Origin: Curtobacterium sp. PhB115
GTDB lineage: Bacteria > Actinomycetota > Actinomycetes > Actinomycetales > Microbacteriaceae
DNA: 64,000 bases
Direction of reading: 5' to 3'
Assembly: GCF_003752025.1 (NCBI RefSeq)
Contig: NZ_RJKR01000008.1
Location: 62,001-126,000, forward strand
Below are positions 62,802 to 64,000 of the stretch, in pieces. Both the position numbers and the translations under genes were made by a program. Numbering within the stretch: position 1 is the stretch's first letter; each line of letters starts with the position of its first letter. Below the pieces are notes generated by a model that saw nothing but the letters and a program-made list of their open reading frames with translations, was not told the DNA's origin and ran no database searches.

Positions 62802-62817
62802 GGTGAATCGTTTCACC
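62802..62817. promoter_or_regulatory. Rhamnose-regulon operator upstream of module 2
   Basis: GGTGAATCGTTTCACC is a 16-base palindrome with a single mismatched pair, containing the same TGAATCGTTTCA core as the rhaI site. It is the best-formed site of the set. It lies in the 117-base gap between the binding-protein start and the end of the P450 gene. Confidence 0.75.
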
Positions 62818-62869
62818 GGGCGGCTGGCGACAAATGTACGACGCTCCGGGCCGGAGCGCCAGCATTAAT

Positions 62870-64000
62870 TCAGATCGATGGACAAATTGAATGGGGATCG
62901 GTTTTCGGAGGGATCGGCGGGGTCTGCTGCTCCCAGGCGACATGGACCGCTCCCGCCTCGTACGTGGCGACGGGGTTCGCGAACGGCAGCGGATGGAGCT
63001 GGTCGGCGTCGAGCAGTCGGAGCCCGGGAAGGCCAGCGAGCAGTTGCGTGAGCGCCTGCCGGATCTCGAGCCGCGCGAGCTGCTGTCCGACGCACCCGTG
63101 CGGACCGTGCCCGAACCCGAGGTGCCCGAAGGCGTCCCGCCCGACGTCCAGGCGATCGGGGTCCGGGAACCGTTCCGGATCCCGGTTCGCACCGACGGGC
63201 GAGACCGAAACCGTCGTGCCGGCCGGGATGAGCTGGTCGTCGACGACGATGTCCTCGGTCGCCGTTCGTGGGAACAGGGTCAGGAACATCGCACCGGTGC
63301 GCATGAACTCCTCGATGGCCGGCGCGATGCGGTCGGGGTCGTCGCGGAGCAGAGCCAGCTGGTCGGGGTTCGTGAGCAGCGCGACCGTGGCGGTGGCGAT
63401 CAGGTAGGCGACGGAGTCGTGTCCCGCGCTCATGAGCTGGAACACGAGCCCCTCGACCTCGTACCGCTCGAAGTCCGAGGCGAGCAAGTCGCTCACCACG
63501 TCGTCGCCGGGATCGCCAGTCCGCCGGTCGAGGACCGTCCGGATGTGGTCGAACCGCTGCTGCGTGGTGGTGGTCGCCACCTGGTCGACGAACAGCTCGC
63601 CGAACTGCGGCACCAGGTCGTCCGGCACCCCGATCACCCGGCAGTGCGTCCGTGCGGCGATCGGCTGGGCGAAGTCGGCGAAGACGTCGGCACCGGGTCC
63701 GATCGCGCGGAACGCCTCCAGCTGTGCGGCGACGATCTCGTGCACCCAGGGCTCGCGACCACGGACCTGCTTCACCGAGAACCGGCTCGTCACGCCGCGG
63801 CGCATCCGCTGGTGGACGTCGCCGTCCAGGGCGAGCAGGTTGGCGGCGTCGATCGACCGGCGCGCGTCGTCGTCGAGCGTGTCCGGTGGAGGCGCCGTGG
63901 TTGCGTGCGCCGGGTCGTGGGCCGGTGCGGCGTCGCTCCGTGGCATGCGGTGCGGCAGCTGGCTGAAGCGCGGGTCGCCGAGCACCGCTCGCGCGGCCTC
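62870..64000 (-). CDS. Cytochrome P450 (amino end beyond the window)
   Basis: The visible 376 codons are most of a bacterial P450 monooxygenase. The heme-binding loop is FGHGPHGCVGQQLARLE with the axial Cys; the oxygen-activating I helix is LMSAGHDSVAYL; the K helix ExxR is in IEEFMR. The sequence at the window edge (AVLGDPRFSQLP) corresponds to the conserved region about 50-60 residues from the normal start, so only the amino end is missing. The type resembles soluble actinobacterial class I P450s. No ferredoxin gene is adjacent on this side. Its substrate is unknown, and it reads in the same direction as the rhamnoside operon. Confidence 0.9.
   Translation of the reverse strand, partial: EAARAVLGDPRFSQLPHRMPRSDAAPAHDPAHATTAPPPDTLDDDARRSIDAANLLALDGDVHQRMRRGVTSRFSVKQVRGREPWVHEIVAAQLEAFRAIGPGADVFADFAQPIAARTHCRVIGVPDDLVPQFGELFVDQVATTTTQQRFDHIRTVLDRRTGDPGDDVVSDLLASDFERYEVEGLVFQLMSAGHDSVAYLIATATVALLTNPDQLALLRDDPDRIAPAIEEFMRTGAMFLTLFPRTATEDIVVDDQLIPAGTTVSVSPVGANRDPERFPDPDRLDVGRDAFGHLGFGHGPHGCVGQQLARLEIRQALTQLLAGLPGLRLLDADQLHPLPFANPVATYEAGAVHVAWEQQTPPIPPKTDPHSICPSI

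Overview
The window is very GC-rich and densely coded, with GTG and ATG starts, frequent ATGA, GTGA and TGATG gene overlaps, and actinobacterial families such as DUF2510, SipW-type exported proteins, the Eis-like acetyltransferase and a LacI-rich sugar regulon. I infer a plant-associated member of Microbacteriaceae, most likely Curtobacterium or a close relative. This rests on gene content and style, not on a marker gene. No rRNA, tRNA, CRISPR array or transposase gene was found.

Layout. 1-3.6 kb: a GH127 beta-L-arabinofuranosidase and the start of a sugar-binding lipoprotein, divergent from a LacI regulator. 3.6-4.7 kb: a repeat-filled, G-rich spacer ending in two perfect GTGAGCGCTCAC palindromes ahead of araB-araD-araA and an alditol-oxidase-like flavoprotein (4.7-9.9 kb). 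10-12 kb: a DUF2510 membrane protein and a polyglutamine-containing protein. 12.2-17.6 kb: a peptide-type ABC importer with a fused double ATPase. 17.6-18.2 kb: a dense palindromic repeat array. 18.2-21.6 kb: a terpenoid-cyclase-fold protein, a MazG-like/Eis-like coupled pair and an unrecognised protein. 21.6-24.4 kb: a dedicated SipW-like signal peptidase with three exported substrates. 24.7-28.5 kb: pnuC, a TetR regulator, an ABC exporter pair and a small membrane protein. 28.6-34.9 kb: a GH13 alpha-glucosidase with a MalEFG-type importer and a divergent ROK regulator. 34.8-38.5 kb: a Nudix hydrolase, two membrane proteins and an ABC exporter. 38.6-62.8 kb: a large L-rhamnose/rhamnoside locus. 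62.9 kb to the end: a cytochrome P450 cut by the window edge.

How it works together. The rhamnose region has two modules, each made of a binding protein, two permeases and a GH78 alpha-L-rhamnosidase. It also has an MFS transporter coupled to L-rhamnose mutarotase, two LacI regulators, and a catabolic operon (rhamnose isomerase, bifunctional rhamnulose-1-P aldolase/lactaldehyde dehydrogenase, rhamnulokinase, FMN lactate oxidase). Together these could take plant rhamnosides to DHAP and pyruvate. The sequence TGAATCGTTTCA, read on one strand or the other, lies upstream of three of these units, and two degenerate relatives lie upstream of the fourth, so I propose one LacI-controlled regulon. With the arabinose genes, the window reads as a pectin/plant-glycoside utilisation region.

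The intergenic spaces are unusual. They carry several families of nested palindromes, tandem repeats and hairpins, and one small HhH-type gene sits between two copies of the same long inverted repeat.
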